Assembly (NCBI GenBank): GCA_003132645.1
Contig: PKYM01000186.1
Span: forward strand, 1 to 14,375
Length of the DNA stretch: 14,375 nucleotides
Direction: 5' to 3'
DNA from: Actinomycetota bacterium
GTDB lineage: Bacteria > Actinomycetota > Thermoleophilia > UBA2241
Shown here: piece after piece, positions 1-6,877 of the stretch
How positions within the stretch are numbered: position 1 is the first letter of the stretch
Layout: the number at the start of each line of letters is the position of its first letter
Notes under the pieces: generated by a model
Databases searched by the model: none
What the model was told of the DNA's origin: nothing
Seen by the model: the letters and a program-made list of their open reading frames with translations, nothing else
Program-made: the position numbers and the translations under genes

Positions 1-51
1 CTAGGCGCCCCGCCCCACACGCCTTATCCCGCTCGCCCCCGCCCGGAGCGC

Positions 52-948
52 TTACGACTGATCGGCGCGCTCATGAGAGGCCGGCTCGATGTGCACCAGC
101 ACTTCGCTGTGAGGCAGCCGCTGGCCGATGTCGCGCTCGATATGCTCGGCGATCCGGTGGGCGGCAGCCACCGTCATGTCGTCTGACACGGTGATGTGCA
201 AGTCGATCAGGTGTCTGGAGCCGGCGTGTCGCGAGCGCAGCTTGTGGTAGCCGATAATCAGCTCGCCGCGATGTTCGGCGACGGTCGCCCGCACGATGGC
301 GAGCTCGTCGTCGGGCAACGCTTCGTCTAACAGTACGCGCGTCGAGCGGCTGGCGATCCGCCAGGCCGTCCACATGATGAGACCGGCCACGGCGAGGGCC
401 AGCAGCGGATCGAAATACGTGCGACCGGTGACCTCGATCAGGGCGAGACCGGCGGCTACGCCCAGCGAGGTGTAGATGTCGGTCAGGTGGTTGGCGGCGT
501 CGGCTTCGAGCGCCGGCGATCCGACGCGATTCGCGACCCGATACAGGTAGATCGTGAGGCCGACGTTGACGGCCGCCGAGACGAGCATCACGGCGATGGC
601 GAGCGGCACGTGGTCGACCGTCTCGCCGGAGATCAGGTGACGGACGGCCTCGACGACGATCGCGATGCCGGCCGCGAAGACGATGGCCGCCTCGATGAAA
701 CCGGAGAAGTTCTCGACCTTGTCGTGCCCATAGCGATGGCGGAGATCGGCCGGCTGCGACGCCTTGCGCACGGACACGAGGGCGATGACGGCAGCCGCCA
801 GGTCGGTGCTCGAGTGCACCGCCTCGGAGATGATGCTGATCGAACCCGAGACCACGCCGACCGCCAGCTTGAAGGCGATGAGCGCCGTGTTCACTGCGAT
901 CGACACCCAGGCGGCGCGCGATTTCGCGGCGGCTGTCTCGCCGCTCAT
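52..948 (-). CDS. Cation diffusion facilitator (CDF) transporter, copy 1, with altered metal site
   Basis: A 298-aa CDF-family metal/proton antiporter expected to export divalent cations (Zn, Fe, Co or Mn) from the cytoplasm. It has the family layout: about six membrane helices (residues 14-200) and a cytoplasmic ZT-dimer domain (about 210-290). By eye it follows the E. coli YiiP numbering well. TM2 carries H45xxxD49, and D68, H71 and H75 sit where the loop site B lies. The C-terminal domain keeps its histidines and ends in a VHIEP motif. TM5 reads N153-H154-L-T-D157, so the usual metal-binding His of HxxxD is Asn. The ATG has a strong Shine-Dalgarno (GGAGGG, 957-962) 8 nt upstream. It lies 27 bp after the paralogue at 976-1890 and ends the operon. 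The family is certain; the substrate is not, and the His-to-Asn change may shift metal choice. Confidence 0.95.
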   Translation of the reverse strand: MSGETAAAKSRAAWVSIAVNTALIAFKLAVGVVSGSISIISEAVHSSTDLAAAVIALVSVRKASQPADLRHRYGHDKVENFSGFIEAAIVFAAGIAIVVEAVRHLISGETVDHVPLAIAVMLVSAAVNVGLTIYLYRVANRVGSPALEADAANHLTDIYTSLGVAAGLALIEVTGRTYFDPLLALAVAGLIMWTAWRIASRSTRVLLDEALPDDELAIVRATVAEHRGELIIGYHKLRSRHAGSRHLIDLHITVSDDMTVAAAHRIAEHIERDIGQRLPHSEVLVHIEPASHERADQS

Positions 949-975
949 GTAGCCCCCCCTCCGCGAGCCACTCGG

Positions 976-1890
976 CTAGTCGCTTTCAGGATCGTGCGAA
1001 CGTGGTTCGACGTGCACCAGCGCCTCCGAATTGGGCAGCAGCTCGGCGATGTCGGCCATGATGTGCTCGGCGACGGCATGGGCCTCGGCGACGGTCATGT
1101 CGTCGGGCACGGTGATGTGCAGATCGATCAGGCGCTTGCTGCCCGCCTTGCGCGAGCGCAGGCGGTGAAAGCCGATGATCAGCTCGCCGCGATGCTCGGC
1201 CACCTTCTCGCCGATGAGCTCGAGCTCGTCGTCGGGGAGGGCCTCGTCAAGGAGCACCCGGGCCGAGCGACTGACCAGCCGCCAGCCGGTCCAGACGATG
1301 AGCATGGCGACGGCGATCGCCAGGATCGGGTCGAAGTACTCCCAGCCCGTGATACGCACGAGGACGAGGCCGGTTGCGATGCCGGCCGACGTGTAGACGT
1401 CGGTGAGGAGGTGGGCGGCGTCGGCTTCGAGCGCGGCCGAGTCGGTGCGCCTTGCTGCCGGCGAGAGGAACTTGCGGGAGACCAGCAGGTTGGCGCCCGC
1501 TGAGACCAGCATCACGCCGACGCCCAGTTCGATGTGTTCGATGTGCGGTCCGTGGACGATCTTCTGGGCCGCCTCGTAGACGATCACGATGGCCGCCACG
1601 ATAATCAGCAGGCCCTCGATCACCCCGGAGATGTTCTCGACCTTCTCGTGGCCGTAGCGATGCGAGGGGTCGGCCGGTTTGGCCGCCGCCCTCACCGACA
1701 CGAGGGCGATGATCGAGGCCACGAGGTCGGAGCCCGAGTGCAGCGCTTCGGAGATGATGCCGATCGAGCCCGAGATCACGCCGACGATGAGCTTGAAGAC
1801 GATGAGTGTGGCGTTCGAGGCGATCGAGATCCAGGCGGCGCGCGCCTTGAGGGCGTGGTTGTGGACGTCGCTCACCGCGGGCGCGTTCAC
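976..1890 (-). CDS. Cation diffusion facilitator (CDF) transporter, copy 2
   Basis: A 304-aa CDF metal efflux protein, clearly paralogous to its downstream neighbour, with closely matching sequence along its length. It has six predicted membrane helices and a C-terminal ZT-dimer domain. The transport site is complete as an HD-HD type: H51xxxD55 in TM2 and H160xxxD164 in TM5, a pattern linked to Zn transport in the family. The loop ligands D74, H77 and H81 are present, as is a C-terminal VHVEP motif. The open frame runs up to 2073, but those 61 extra codons lie inside rdgB and are Arg-rich, without CDF character. The chosen GTG at 1890 overlaps the rdgB stop as GTGA. No good Shine-Dalgarno precedes it, so translation is probably coupled to rdgB. 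A second GTG five codons on is also possible. Confidence 0.94.
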   Translation of the reverse strand: MNAPAVSDVHNHALKARAAWISIASNATLIVFKLIVGVISGSIGIISEALHSGSDLVASIIALVSVRAAAKPADPSHRYGHEKVENISGVIEGLLIIVAAIVIVYEAAQKIVHGPHIEHIELGVGVMLVSAGANLLVSRKFLSPAARRTDSAALEADAAHLLTDVYTSAGIATGLVLVRITGWEYFDPILAIAVAMLIVWTGWRLVSRSARVLLDEALPDDELELIGEKVAEHRGELIIGFHRLRSRKAGSKRLIDLHITVPDDMTVAEAHAVAEHIMADIAELLPNSEALVHVEPRSHDPESD

Positions 1891-2582
1891 GGCGGCGGAT
1901 CGTCGGCGAGGCGCGCGAGCAGCGCCCGCGCTGCTCGCGCGCGGTGGCTCTGGAGGTTCTTGTCGGCGTCGGTCATCTCGGCCACGGTCACCTGTAGCCC
2001 GGCCGGGACGAACAGCGGGTCGTAGCCGAATCCCGCGGCGCCGCGTGGCGCCGCCGCGATGACGCCGGGCCACTCGCCGCGCACCGCCTGCGAACCGGCC
2101 GCGCCGTCTACCACGAAGGCGATCACGCAGACGAAGCGAGCGGCGCGGTCGGGCTCGGCGCTCGAGTCGGCGGACTCGTCGCCTTGTCCGGGCTCGCCGG
2201 GGCGGTCGGAAAGCGCGGCGAGCCCGGCAAGCTCGGCGAGCAGCCGTTCGTTGTTGGCGGCGTCGTCACCCTCGCGACCGGCGTAGCGCGCCGAGGTCAC
2301 GCCGGGCGCGCCGCCCAGCGCCGCCACCTCGATGCCCGAGTCGTCGGCGATGACCACGAGGCGCTCCGCGGCGGCGCCGGCCGGCTCCGCCGCGGAGCGC
2401 CTCGAGCCGGCCAGCGCGCGAGCCAGGGCCTCAGCTTTTTCCCGGGCGTTGGCTTCGAACGAAGTGACCCCCTCGGGCGGCAGCTCGACGCCGGTGGGCA
2501 TCGGCTCGACCTCGTGGGAAGCGAGGATCGCGCGGTATTCGGCGAGCTTGTGGGCGTTGCGGCTGGCGAGCACGAAGCGCAT
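1887..2582 (-). CDS. rdgB: RdgB/HAM1 non-canonical purine NTP pyrophosphatase (XTP/dITP)
   Basis: A 231-aa enzyme that hydrolyses ITP, dITP and XTP to monophosphates plus pyrophosphate, keeping deaminated purines out of nucleic acids. Visible family motifs are SxNxxK at residues 7-12, FEANAREKA at 42-50, ADDSG at 79-83 (catalytic Asp pair), PGVTSARYAG, GFGYDPLF and the C-terminal AEM...DKN..SHRARA. It is longer than the usual 195-205 aa because of two Ala/Glu/Ser-rich linkers, one before ADDSG (about 60-75) and one mid-protein before the RFVCVIAFV strand. These look like disordered surface insertions. The start is the ATG whose A is also the last base of the rph stop (TGATG). A TTG one codon upstream, overlapping the stop as TTGA, cannot be excluded. 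The rph-rdgB pairing is common in bacteria. Confidence 0.96.
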   Translation of the reverse strand: MRFVLASRNAHKLAEYRAILASHEVEPMPTGVELPPEGVTSFEANAREKAEALARALAGSRRSAAEPAGAAAERLVVIADDSGIEVAALGGAPGVTSARYAGREGDDAANNERLLAELAGLAALSDRPGEPGQGDESADSSAEPDRAARFVCVIAFVVDGAAGSQAVRGEWPGVIAAAPRGAAGFGYDPLFVPAGLQVTVAEMTDADKNLQSHRARAARALLARLADDPPP

Positions 2583-3349
2583 CAACCCACCGGCCCGCCA
2601 CTCGGCGTGACCCCGGCGGCCGGCGAACCTTGGCCGCCGGCGGCGATGGTCGCCTGCTGCACAGCCACGATGCGCGCCACGCCGACGGCGGCGAGATCGA
2701 GGAGCGTGTCGAGGGTCGCCCGCGGGAAGGGCTCCCCTTCGGCGGTGGCCTGCACTTCGATGAGGTGGCCCTCGCCCGTCATCACGACGTTCATGTCGAG
2801 CGCCGCGGCCGAGTCTTCGTCATAGTCGAGGTCGAGCCGCGGCTCGCCGTCGACGATGCCCACCGAGACCGCGGCCACGTCTTCGAACAGCGGCAGCCGC
2901 GGCCAGCGAGCGCTGCCGCTCAGCTTCTCGAGGGCGATGACGAGCGCCACGTAGGCCCCCGAGATGGCAGCCGTACGCGTGCCGCCGTAGGCCTGCAGCA
3001 CGTCGCAGTCGATGTGCAGTGTGCGCTCACCGAGCGAGCCCAGGTCGACCACGGCCCGCAGGCTGCGCCCGATCAGCCGCTGGATCTCCTGCGTGCGGCC
3101 GCCCTGCTTGCCGCGCACCGCCTCGCGAGGCGTGCGGTCGGCGGTAGCGGCCGGCAGCATACTGTACTCGGCGGTCAGCCAACCGGAGCCGGTGCCGCGA
3201 CGCCAGCCGGGTACGCCGTCGACCACCTTGACCGTGCACAGCACGTGGGTGTCGCCGAGACGCACGATCACCGAGCCGTCAGCGAACTTCGCCACGTCGC
3301 GTTCCATGGACAGGGGTCGCAGCTCATCGGTTTCTCTGCCGAGTCTCAC
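2582..3349 (-). CDS. rph: Ribonuclease PH
   Basis: A 255-aa phosphorolytic 3'-to-5' exoribonuclease that trims tRNA 3' ends, normally as a hexamer. The N-terminus (VRLGRETDELRPLS) matches the family's usual start. Other motifs are GSVIVRLGDTHVLC, GKQGGRTQEIQRLIGRSLR (phosphate-site Arg near residue 85), HIDCDVLQA-Y-GGTRTAAISGA and EDSAAALDMNVVMTGEG. The residue just before GGTRT, usually Asp (ADGGTRT), is Tyr121 here. The frame extends to a GTG at 3358 that overlaps the queT stop as GTGA. I prefer the GTG at 3349: it has a near-perfect Shine-Dalgarno (GAGGTGA, 3355-3361) 5 nt upstream and fits the family N-terminus. Length is typical (about 240-260 aa). It sits between queT and rdgB in one operon. 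Confidence 0.95.
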   Translation of the reverse strand: MRLGRETDELRPLSMERDVAKFADGSVIVRLGDTHVLCTVKVVDGVPGWRRGTGSGWLTAEYSMLPAATADRTPREAVRGKQGGRTQEIQRLIGRSLRAVVDLGSLGERTLHIDCDVLQAYGGTRTAAISGAYVALVIALEKLSGSARWPRLPLFEDVAAVSVGIVDGEPRLDLDYDEDSAAALDMNVVMTGEGHLIEVQATAEGEPFPRATLDTLLDLAAVGVARIVAVQQATIAAGGQGSPAAGVTPSGGPVG

Positions 3350-3354
3350 GCAGG

Positions 3355-3361
3355 TCACCTC
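3355..3361 (-). promoter_or_regulatory. Strong Shine-Dalgarno that decides the rph start
   Basis: On the minus strand this reads GAGGTGA, ending 5 nt before the GTG at 3349. It overlaps the stop codon of queT. The match favours the downstream GTG over the GTG at 3358, which lies inside this motif. Confidence 0.6.
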
Positions 3362-3873
3362 TTCAGTCGGGATGATGTCCGCTCGGGGGGGCGCGGTCGT
3401 TCAGCCAGTCCGAAGACCGCGCCGTGCGAGCCGATCAGGTTCAGCACCAGCAATCCGCCGGTAAACAGCACGACCGCCTCGCCGAGCGCCACGAGGCCGA
3501 CGCTGGGCCAGAAGGGCAGATGGAGGACCAGCGCGAGCTCGGCGCCGACGCCCAGCCCGTTGACTACCACCGGCGCCGCCAAGGCTACCACGCGAGGCCC
3601 GATGCGCCACATCGCCAGGGCGGCGATCAGCGTGAGCAGCGAGCCGATCACGACGTCGGCCAGACCGATGGGGCTCGTCAGGCCGTTCGCGATCGCTGTG
3701 CCGAGGGTCAGCCCGACCACCGCCGCGGGATCGACGCAGGCGAATGGCAGCAGCGCCTCGGAGATACGGAACTGCACCTGACCCGACGCCAGTCCGAAGG
3801 CGCCGGCGAGCAGCGTCAGGACGACGTAGGCGGCCGCGTAGGAGCTACCGCGGGCGAGAAGGCGAGTGGTCAT
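3355..3873 (-). CDS. queT: QueT-family transporter (ECF S-component, queuosine precursor uptake)
   Basis: A 172-aa integral membrane protein of the QueT family, substrate-binding S-components of energy-coupling factor transporters linked to uptake of queuosine precursors. Diagnostic features are QFRISEAL at residues 34-41 followed by a PAAVVGLTLGTAIANGL segment, an I-G-S-L-L-T helix, VVNGLGVGAEL and a final GEAVVLF helix, about five to six membrane segments in all. The Arg/Pro-rich tail is cytoplasmic or disordered. It should need an EcfA/EcfA'/EcfT module, which is not in this window. The start overlaps the murI end by 29 bp, and the stop abuts rph. No preQ1 riboswitch is possible directly upstream, because that DNA is murI coding sequence. 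Family recognition is firm; the substrate is inferred. Confidence 0.88.
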   Translation of the reverse strand: MTTRLLARGSSYAAAYVVLTLLAGAFGLASGQVQFRISEALLPFACVDPAAVVGLTLGTAIANGLTSPIGLADVVIGSLLTLIAALAMWRIGPRVVALAAPVVVNGLGVGAELALVLHLPFWPSVGLVALGEAVVLFTGGLLVLNLIGSHGAVFGLAERPRPPERTSSRLKR

Positions 3874-4786
3874 GACCGACCAGCGCCGTCAGGCGTTCGA
3901 GCCCGATCTGCTCGACGTCGTCGAGCGGCATCTGCAGGAACCGGGCGCCAACGGAGCGAAACGCATCGACCTCGCCGGTGCAGAAGAAGCGGTAGGCGCC
4001 CTCGCGCTCGGCGTCGTTTTCGATGCCCTGCCGCAGCAGGAGGTCGGCCACCTCGCGGGCGATCTCGGCGGCCGGATTGACCAGCGTGACGTCGCGTCCG
4101 AGATGGCGCTGCAACATCGGCGCGATCAACGGATAGTGGGTGCAGCCCATGATGACGACATCGGGGCGGCGCTCCTTGAGCGGCGCCGTGAAGTGCCGCA
4201 CGGCGGCCACGATCTCGTGGCTGGCGACGTCGCCGTCCTGGATGAACGAAGCCAGGCCGGGACAGGCCTGCTGGATCACCTCGGCGCCGCCATCGAGCGT
4301 GCCGATGGCGCGCACGTAGCTGCCGCTGGCCACCGTCGCCTCGGTGGCGAGGACGCCGATGCGCCGGTAGCGCGAAGTCTGCACCGCGGCCCGCGCGCCG
4401 GGCATGACGACCCCGACGATCGGCGTCGAGAACTGTTCCTGCAGCGCGGGCAGGGCCGCCGCGGTGGCCGAATAGCAGGCCACCACGAGCAACTTGACGG
4501 CGGTGGCATCGAGAAACGTCGCGATCTGGCGCGCGAAGAGGCGCAGCTCGTCCTGGCTCTTGGAACCGTAGGGAAAGCGCGCCGTGTCGCCGACGTAGAC
4601 GAAGTCTTCGGCCGGCATGGCGACCAGGCACTCGTGCAGCACGGTCAGGCCGCCGATGCCCGAGTCGAACATGCCGATCGGACGGGCACGCAGGTCGGCG
4701 CGGTCGTCGGCGCGCGGGCCGGGGCGGTCGTCGGGCCGCGGACCGGTGGGAGTATCGGCGGGATTGTCGGCGGGTGGCTCGGTCAC
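3845..4786 (-). CDS. murI: Glutamate racemase with altered CNT/CNS motif
   Basis: A 313-aa cytoplasmic, cofactor-independent enzyme that makes D-glutamate for peptidoglycan. Motifs are PIGMFDSGIGGLTV (36-49; catalytic Asp41, Ser42), GDTARFPYG (66-74), the first cysteine in VVACYSATAAAL (Cys104), ATEATVASGSY (147-157) and the second in MGCTHYPLI (Cys215, Thr216, His217). The residue after Cys104 is Tyr105, where the family nearly always has Asn (CNT/CNS). The catalytic domain follows a 35-residue extension rich in Pro, Asp and Arg, probably disordered. The GTG start is well supported by GAGGAG (4794-4799) 7 nt upstream. It is the first gene of the leftward operon, with a candidate -10 box at 4821-4826. 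Both cysteines are present, so it may be active, perhaps with altered kinetics or substrate. Confidence 0.95.
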   Translation of the reverse strand: MTEPPADNPADTPTGPRPDDRPGPRADDRADLRARPIGMFDSGIGGLTVLHECLVAMPAEDFVYVGDTARFPYGSKSQDELRLFARQIATFLDATAVKLLVVACYSATAAALPALQEQFSTPIVGVVMPGARAAVQTSRYRRIGVLATEATVASGSYVRAIGTLDGGAEVIQQACPGLASFIQDGDVASHEIVAAVRHFTAPLKERRPDVVIMGCTHYPLIAPMLQRHLGRDVTLVNPAAEIAREVADLLLRQGIENDAEREGAYRFFCTGEVDAFRSVGARFLQMPLDDVEQIGLERLTALVGHDHSPSRPR

Positions 4787-4820
4787 CGTTTCGCTCCTCG
4801 GCGTAAGGAAAGTCCGCGGA

Positions 4821-4826
4821 AGTATA
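4821..4826 (-). promoter_or_regulatory. Candidate -10 box for the murI operon
   Basis: On the minus strand this reads TATACT, 5 of 6 to the TATAAT consensus, in a very GC-rich context where such a hexamer is unusual. It lies 34 nt before the murI GTG, leaving room for a short leader that contains the GAGGAG ribosome site. I could not find a convincing -35 hexamer at 16-19 nt spacing. Confidence 0.4.
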
Positions 4827-4977
4827 CCGCACAGCGTCGCGGCCCCGTGCCTTTCCGAACCCGGCGCGCCCGACTGTAAAGCCCCGCGTGGTCGCCGCCG
4901 ATACAGACAGTGAGGCCGCCGGCAGGTAGCGCCGAAGGCGTAAAGGAGCGGCCCCCGACGACCGCGAGGCGCATGCG

Positions 4978-5397
4978 ATGGGCGACTGCGACATCGAAAA
5001 GTTCATCTTTCCCGACGGCAGCGAATTCGACATGCTCGTCTTCGAGTCCGGGTCCGAGTCCGCGCCGGACGCCGCGTGCCCGGTCGCGACCTCGGCGCCC
5101 GCCTCGCGCGAGGCCCACGTCTGCCCGCTGTGCGGGTCGCAGCTCGTACACCCGACCGACTGGCGGCGCACCGGCGCAGCCTGCTGGCGCGTCACCCTGC
5201 GCTGCCCGAACTGCGAGACGGTGCGCACGGTCACGCTCATCCGCGAGGAAGTCGAGCGGCTGAACCGGGCGCTTTATGAGGGCACCGAGCGACTCGCCCG
5301 CCAGGCCGACCAGCTCGTGCGTTACCATTTCGAGGAGGAGACTGCGAAGTTCGTGGCCGCCCTCGACGCCGACCTCATCCTGCCGATCGACTTCTAA
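4978..5397 (+). CDS. Small zinc-ribbon protein, conserved hypothetical
   Basis: A 139-aa soluble protein of unknown function. It has two CxxC knuckles, Cys49/Cys52 (CPLC) and Cys76/Cys79 (CPNC), separated by a Trp-containing strand region (DWRR...CWRVTLRC). This is the spacing of a zinc ribbon. The second half is a charged helix (about 88-127) ending in FVAALDADLILPIDF. The N-terminal 45 residues are acidic and Ser/Ala-rich. I recall very similar proteins (zinc ribbon, then E-rich helix, then ALDADLILP-DF) across Thermoleophilia, none with a known role. The ATG is preceded by GAGG (4966-4969) at 8 nt. It is transcribed away from murI and converges on the GAPDH-like gene with 59 bp between stops. 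It could be an RNA-polymerase- or ribosome-associated factor, but that is a guess. Confidence 0.85.
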   Translation: MGDCDIEKFIFPDGSEFDMLVFESGSESAPDAACPVATSAPASREAHVCPLCGSQLVHPTDWRRTGAACWRVTLRCPNCETVRTVTLIREEVERLNRALYEGTERLARQADQLVRYHFEEETAKFVAALDADLILPIDF

Positions 5398-5456
5398 GCC
5401 CCGCCGCCGGCGCCGCGAGTTGAGCCCTGGGGCCGTCGCGCCGTAGAGCTCTCGAG

Positions 5457-6692
5457 CTACATGTTCTCTGCCATGTGCGTGGTCAGCTCGCCGAGTCGCT
5501 GGGTGTAGCTGCCCATCTCGTTGTCGTACCAGCCGAAGACCTTCACGTGCGTGAGCGGCACGCGCAAGGTTTGACGTGACGCCCCTCCCCCACCTGACTG
5601 CGCGGGGACCTGGAGGTCGATGAAGCCGGTGCGGGTGTGGGTCTCGACGCCTTCGATGACCACGGCGGCGTTCTCGCCGAGCATGTCCGCCGAGACGTTC
5701 TGCTCGTCGCTGAAGACGAGCAGGCCCTGGGCTTCGCCCTGCGCCGCATCCCGATAGATGGCATTGATGACCTCGCGCTCCACATCGATCGTGCCGTCGG
5801 GAAGAGTCTCGCTCTGGAAGGTCACGTTGAGGATGATGAGGCTCACGCTGGCCGTGGGTATGCGCACCGAATCGGCCATGAAGCCGATGCGCGCGATCTC
5901 GGGCATCACCTGCTCCAGCGCCGCGGCAGCGTTGGTCGAGGTGAGCACCACGTTGCTCAGGGCGCTGCGGGTCTTGCGCAGATCGGTGGCCCCCGCCCCC
6001 GGCACCGCGTCTAGCACGGGCTGTGAGTTGGTGGCCGCGTGCACCGTGCTCATGCCAGCGGTGATCATGTTGCGCGTGAGGTCGCGCTCGAGCAGCGGCC
6101 GCAGCATGTGGGCCAACGCCGTGGTCGTACACGACGCCGCCGAGACCAGCCTGTGCCTGGCAGGGTCGAACTGATAGTCGTTGATGCCGTGGATGAGGAT
6201 GGCCGCGTCGTCCGGCAACGGGGTGCCCTGCTGGCCGCTCTTGAACGGCGAGCTCTGCACCACGGCCCAGGCGCCGGCGGCCAGATGGCCGCGCAGCGCG
6301 CCCTTGGGTGAGTCGGCCTCGGCGTAGGGGTCACGGAAGCGGCCGGTGCACTCCACCACAAGCGACACGCCGGCGTCCTTCCAGGGGATGTCCTTGGGGT
6401 CGCGCGCCTCGCGCAGAATGACGATCTCCTTGCCGTAGGCGGAGATCAGGCCTCGCTGCTCGTCTACGACTTGCACGTCGCGCACACCCGCCTGCCCGTG
6501 TAGAAAGCGATGCAGCGGACCGTAGGTGCTGTCCTTGGCGATGTACTGCACGACCGCGTCCAGCGACGTCCCCACCGGCCGGCCCACGTTCACCACGATG
6601 CGCTCGAAGTCGTCGCGCCCCAGGTGATACCAGAGCACAAGCTTGCCGATGCGGCCGAGCCCGTTGATGCCGAGCGTTCGTTGCACACCCAT
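5457..6692 (-). CDS. Divergent GAPDH-like dehydrogenase
   Basis: A 411-aa protein with the two-domain fold of phosphorylating glyceraldehyde-3-phosphate dehydrogenase. The Rossmann start is GINGLGRIG (8-16), the catalytic Cys188 lies in SCTTT, the catalytic His218 in TVHAAT, and ATDLRKTRSALSN, RIPTASVS and WYDNEMGS are all recognisable. It departs from classic GapA in several ways. SCTTN is SCTTT; STGAA is STNAA; the post-beta-2 segment reads VNVGRP instead of a stretch with the usual NAD-selecting Asp. It is about 70 residues longer, with insertions including a Gly-rich SGGGGAS loop near the C-terminus. The frame is open to 7568, but the ATG at 6692 has AGGAGG (6703-6708) 10 nt upstream and begins at the Rossmann strand. 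It may not be the main glycolytic enzyme. It is divergent to the giant dikinase-like gene. Confidence 0.88.
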   Translation of the reverse strand: MGVQRTLGINGLGRIGKLVLWYHLGRDDFERIVVNVGRPVGTSLDAVVQYIAKDSTYGPLHRFLHGQAGVRDVQVVDEQRGLISAYGKEIVILREARDPKDIPWKDAGVSLVVECTGRFRDPYAEADSPKGALRGHLAAGAWAVVQSSPFKSGQQGTPLPDDAAILIHGINDYQFDPARHRLVSAASCTTTALAHMLRPLLERDLTRNMITAGMSTVHAATNSQPVLDAVPGAGATDLRKTRSALSNVVLTSTNAAAALEQVMPEIARIGFMADSVRIPTASVSLIILNVTFQSETLPDGTIDVEREVINAIYRDAAQGEAQGLLVFSDEQNVSADMLGENAAVVIEGVETHTRTGFIDLQVPAQSGGGGASRQTLRVPLTHVKVFGWYDNEMGSYTQRLGELTTHMAENM

Positions 6693-6801
6693 CGCCTGAT
6701 CGCCTCCTGTCGGCGGACGGCCCCCGGGGCCTCTTAAGTCTCGCGTCCGGCGGTGTCCGCGGCCGCCGGCCGGCTGGTCGCTTTCCGAGTCGAGCACCGC
6801 C

Positions 6802-6831
6802 ATCCTAGAGGCTGTCGTCGTCGTACGGCAA
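6802..6831 (-). promoter_or_regulatory. Candidate promoter for the GAPDH-like gene
   Basis: On the minus strand a TTGCCG hexamer (6826-6831) is followed after 18 bp by TAGGAT (6802-6807), resembling -35 and -10 elements. It would give a leader of about 100 nt before the ATG at 6692. It lies in the shared divergent region with the 1412-aa gene. This is motif reading only. Confidence 0.35.
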
Positions 6832-6849
6832 CGCGCGCGTTGCGGCGTC

Positions 6850-6877
6850 TTGGCCGGCGTGGCCGCTAAGGTATCAT
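6850..6877 (+). promoter_or_regulatory. Candidate promoter for a near-leaderless transcript of the 1412-aa gene
   Basis: TTGGCC (6850-6855) and TATCAT (6872-6877) with a 16-bp spacer resemble a sigma-70-type promoter; the -10 matches 5 of 6. Only 10 nt separate the -10 from the ATG at 6888, and no Shine-Dalgarno lies between. Transcription would then start within a few bases of the ATG, giving a leaderless or nearly leaderless mRNA, which is common in actinobacteria. Confidence 0.45.

Noticed and set aside
1..51. Possible terminator or gene end at the left edge
   Set aside because: A 5-bp stem (CGCTC/GAGCG on the minus strand) lacks a T-tract, and a TAG at 1-3 has no frame that can be assigned. 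There is too little sequence to call anything.
487..1503. 338-codon plus-strand frame opposite both CDF genes
   Set aside because: It is antisense to two well-supported transporters. The duplicated nature of those genes explains the repeated pattern within it.
1891..2073. N-terminal extension of CDF copy 2
   Set aside because: It is Arg-rich sequence lying wholly in rdgB in another frame. The GTG overlapping the rdgB stop gives a normal CDF length.
6719..6731. GC palindrome GGCCCCCGGGGCC in the GAPDH leader as an operator
   Set aside because: Short GC palindromes are frequent at this base composition, and there is no second copy or known operator match.
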